Assembly: GCF_005281615.1 (NCBI RefSeq)
Contig: NZ_SZZM01000005.1
Coordinates: 310,001 to 374,000 of the forward strand
DNA: 64,000 nucleotides
From: Rhodoligotrophos defluvii
GTDB taxonomy: Bacteria; Pseudomonadota; Alphaproteobacteria; Rhizobiales; Im1
Direction of reading: 5' to 3'
Position 1 is the first letter of the stretch, and each line of letters begins with the position of its first letter. The translations under genes and the position numbers were made by a program. The notes beneath the pieces are model-generated. The model was not told the origin of the DNA and ran no database searches. It saw only the letters and a list, made by a program, of their open reading frames with translations. Shown one piece after another: positions 62,109 to 64,000 of the stretch.

Positions 62109-62891
62109 GTGACAGCGCAACAGGCAGCGATCCTGACCGGCGGCGCCGGCGGCATCGGCTTGGCGACCGCGGCGAGGCTGCTTGCCAAGGGGTTCGATCT
62201 GCTGTTGATCGATCGTGACCAGCAGGCGATCGACCGGGCGATGGAACAGCTGGAGAGCGAGGGCAGCCGCATTCTTCCGCTGACGAGCGACGTGGTGCGC
62301 GAAGACGAGGTGGCCGCCGCTGTCGAGACGGCGGTGAAAGCCTTTGGCCGGATCGATGCGCTCGTCAACATTGCCGGCGGGGCCGGACCAAAGCGCGTGA
62401 CGGATATCGAGGAGATCGATACCGACGTCTGGGATCACGTGATCGACCTGAACGTCAAAAGCACCTTTCTATTCTGCCGCGCCGTCATGCCGGTGATGCG
62501 CGGCCAGCAATATGGCCGCATCGTCAACCTGTCCTCCGTCATCGCCTTCGGCGAGAAGGGGCCGCCGACGACCGTGGCCGCGCGGCTGCCCTATGCGACG
62601 GCGAAGGCGGCGATCATCGGGTTCACCGCACAGCTCGCGAAGGATGTCGCCGCCGATGGCATCACGGTCAACGCGCTGTGCCCCGGCTTGATCTTGGGGG
62701 AGAAGGGCTCGCGCATCCGCGACCGGTTCGATGCGCTGCCGGAGGAAGAGCGTGCGCGCATGCTGGCGGGCTATCCGATCGGGCGCGCGGGCGACACGGA
62801 CGAGGTTGCTTCGATGATCGAGTATCTCTTATCCAGAGAGGCTGGCTACATTACCGGCACGACCATCCGCATTGACGGCGGCAATCTTTGA
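62109..62891 (+). CDS. Short-chain dehydrogenase/reductase, second
   Basis: 260 aa from GTG at 62109 (VTAQQAAILTGGAGGIG), preceded by GGGAGG. Cofactor loop TGGAGGIGLATA, IDRD (Asp after beta-2, NAD preference), NIAGG, NLSSV and catalytic YATAKAA. Not close to the SDR at 60234. Downstream of iclR on the same strand, together with the DUF2848 gene. FabG-like sequence, but catabolic context. Confidence 0.85.
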   Translation: MTAQQAAILTGGAGGIGLATAARLLAKGFDLLLIDRDQQAIDRAMEQLESEGSRILPLTSDVVREDEVAAAVETAVKAFGRIDALVNIAGGAGPKRVTDIEEIDTDVWDHVIDLNVKSTFLFCRAVMPVMRGQQYGRIVNLSSVIAFGEKGPPTTVAARLPYATAKAAIIGFTAQLAKDVAADGITVNALCPGLILGEKGSRIRDRFDALPEEERARMLAGYPIGRAGDTDEVASMIEYLLSREAGYITGTTIRIDGGNL

Positions 62892-62936
62892 GCTCTGGTC
62901 GGCTCGACAAACACCTCAAGGCCCGCAGGCATATTC

Positions 62937-63620
62937 ATGACATACCAAGTGAATTTCGTAGTCCATGGCAGGCAGGCCCGGGAGCAACGGTCGATCGCCA
63001 TTCGGGAGGCGGTCATTGCCGGCTGGACCGGCCGCGACAAGGCTGCGCTGGAGAAGCACATAGCCGAGCTCGAGGCGCTGGGGGTTCCGCGCCCAACCTC
63101 CACGCCGATCTATTATCGCGTGGCCGCAGCCCGCATCACCACTGCCCCCCTCCTGGAAGCGGTCGGGACCGCCTCCAGCGGCGAGGTGGAATTCGTGATG
63201 CTGCGTGACCGCGGCGAGCTGCTGGTGGGCATAGGCTCCGATCACACCGATCGCAAGGTCGAGACCTACGACATCACCGTCTCCAAGCAGATGTGCGACA
63301 AGCCTATGGGTCAGGACCTCTGGCGCTATGACGACGTGAGGGACCACTGGGACAGCCTCATGCTGCGATCCTGGATTTGGATCGATGGCGAGCGGGTGCT
63401 CTACCAGGAGGGGCCAGTCAGTGGGATGCTCTCGCCTGAAGAGCTGCTCGGAGGCTATGGCGGCGCAACCGGTGATGGGACGGTGATGTTCTGCGGCACG
63501 CACGCCGCGATGGACGGCATCAGGCCTGCTGCGCGCTTCGAATGTGAGCTGCAAGACCCCCGGCTGGGGCGCAGTCTCCGCCACGCCTATGATGTCAAGA
63601 TACTGCCCATCATCGCCTGA
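62937..63620 (+). CDS. DUF2848 family protein
   Basis: 227 aa. The blocks VGIGSDHTDRKVE, VSKQMCDKP and LMLRSWIWIDGERVLYQEG are those of DUF2848, whose members resemble fumarylacetoacetate-hydrolase-fold proteins (DH...E type residues). Possible C-C or lactone hydrolase; no proven function that I know. Follows the SDR by 45 bases, so shares its operon. Confidence 0.75.
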   Translation: MTYQVNFVVHGRQAREQRSIAIREAVIAGWTGRDKAALEKHIAELEALGVPRPTSTPIYYRVAAARITTAPLLEAVGTASSGEVEFVMLRDRGELLVGIGSDHTDRKVETYDITVSKQMCDKPMGQDLWRYDDVRDHWDSLMLRSWIWIDGERVLYQEGPVSGMLSPEELLGGYGGATGDGTVMFCGTHAAMDGIRPAARFECELQDPRLGRSLRHAYDVKILPIIA

Positions 63621-63668
63621 CGCCGGCGCCGGTGCGCGGGCCTCGCGAATGCCAAGCTGGGATGAGCG

Positions 63669-64000
63669 CTACTTCCCGTAATAGCCGGCGCGGATGGTGG
63701 CGCCGATCATGTTTACGAACAGCCGGCCCGCGACGATCGAGGTGATGCGATTGACATCGATGGCCGGCAGGATTTCGACGATATCCATGCCGACCACCCG
63801 GCCCTTATTGGCGAGCCCATGGATCAGCTTGCGCGCTTGGGGAAAGGTGACACCGCCCGGCGCCGGACCCGCCACCGCCGGCATCACGGAAGGGTCCATG
63901 CCGTCCGCATCCACGGTGAGATAGTAATTGCCGCCGTCGGGGATGCGGTTGAGCACCTCGTCCATGCCGACATCGTGCAGCTCGTAAGCGGTGATGAGAT
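63669..64000 (-). CDS. Agmatinase/arginase-family hydrolase (3' part only)
   Basis: The frame is open to the window edge, giving the last 110 or so residues; the start lies beyond 64000. LTVDADGMDPSVMPAVAGPAPGG is a variant of the ureohydrolase manganese motif S-x-D-x-D-x-x-D-P (D-A-D-G-M-D kept), and VGMDIVEILPAID is the family's next block. Splits guanidino compounds to urea plus amine (agmatinase, guanidinobutyrase). Converges with the DUF2848 gene, 48 bases apart. Confidence 0.82.
   Translation of the reverse strand, partial: LITAYELHDVGMDEVLNRIPDGGNYYLTVDADGMDPSVMPAVAGPAPGGVTFPQARKLIHGLANKGRVVGMDIVEILPAIDVNRITSIVAGRLFVNMIGATIRAGYYGK

Noticed and set aside
1-64000. CRISPR arrays, tRNA or rRNA genes, insertion sequences, integrases, riboswitches
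   Set aside because: No regularly spaced repeats, cloverleaf, transposase-like protein or conserved riboswitch core was seen on either strand.

Overview
The window is a GC-rich, gene-dense stretch (about 60 protein genes, many in operons with 4-base ATGA overlaps) with no rRNA, tRNA, insertion sequence, phage gene or CRISPR. The mix points to an alphaproteobacterium, most likely Hyphomicrobiales (Rhizobiales): ehu-type ectoine transporter, LysR/IclR/GntR/GlxA regulators, MttB and MmgE/PrpD enzymes, DUF2848, HyuA/HyuB and several full ABC importers. This placement is inference from gene content. Nothing housekeeping is present; it reads as a catabolic region. Bases 1-47 hold nothing I can assign. 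Only one stretch over 300 bases lacks a gene (4905-5231); it holds a promoter and a duplicated leader. || Layout. (1) 0-5 kb, minus: MBL-fold hydrolase and ATP-dependent hydantoinase pair hyuA-hyuB. (2) 5-19.2 kb: N-methyl/quaternary-amine-like region: DAO-family FAD oxidase, two GlxA/GbdR-type regulators, MttB-family methyltransferase without pyrrolysine, MmgE/PrpD protein, DddP-like M24 hydrolase, isochorismatase-fold hydrolase, an OpuC/OsmF-type betaine ABC importer with two near-identical binding proteins, and an alpha/beta hydrolase. (3) 19.4-25 kb: LysR gene, then (minus) ehuB-ehuC-ehuD-ehuA, a 73-codon protein and an amidase. (4) 25-36.5 kb: aminotransferase, galD-galB-galC (4-oxalomesaconate tautomerase, hydratase, aldolase), a two-subunit TPP decarboxylase and aldehyde dehydrogenase; a GntR regulator and a DUF1932 dehydrogenase (minus); then an ectoine-hydrolase-like (metal-less) M24 protein, VOC protein and TcuA-like flavoprotein. 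A 17-bp motif (GACAAAATTGYYGWCAW) occurs three times in the control regions of this block and defines a probable GntR regulon. (5) 36.5-43.3 kb, minus: oligopeptide-type ABC importer with an LLM oxidoreductase and a small tautomerase. (6) 43.5-51.3 kb: complete coenzyme F420 biosynthesis set (fbiC, cofC, cofD, cofE) with a gene for F420-dependent glucose-6-phosphate dehydrogenase that keeps all active-site residues, plus a tandem-duplicated EthD-like protein and a LysR regulator. (7) 51.5-64 kb: branched-chain-type ABC importer, FMN monooxygenase, FMN reductase, NodB-type hydrolase, amidase and SDR (minus), then an IclR regulator, second SDR, DUF2848 protein and a truncated agmatinase-family gene. 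A perfect 7-3-7 palindrome before the reductase gene and a 13/17 match before iclR look like one regulator's sites. || How it fits: each block pairs an importer with hydrolases, oxidoreductases and a local regulator. The most notable are the F420 locus with a genuine-looking Fgd in a Gram-negative, the GntR block that joins amino-acid catabolism to the GalDBC module without a ring dioxygenase, and the IclR block that resembles an oxidative cyclic-amide pathway. Functions are from motif reading and memory of families; no search was run.
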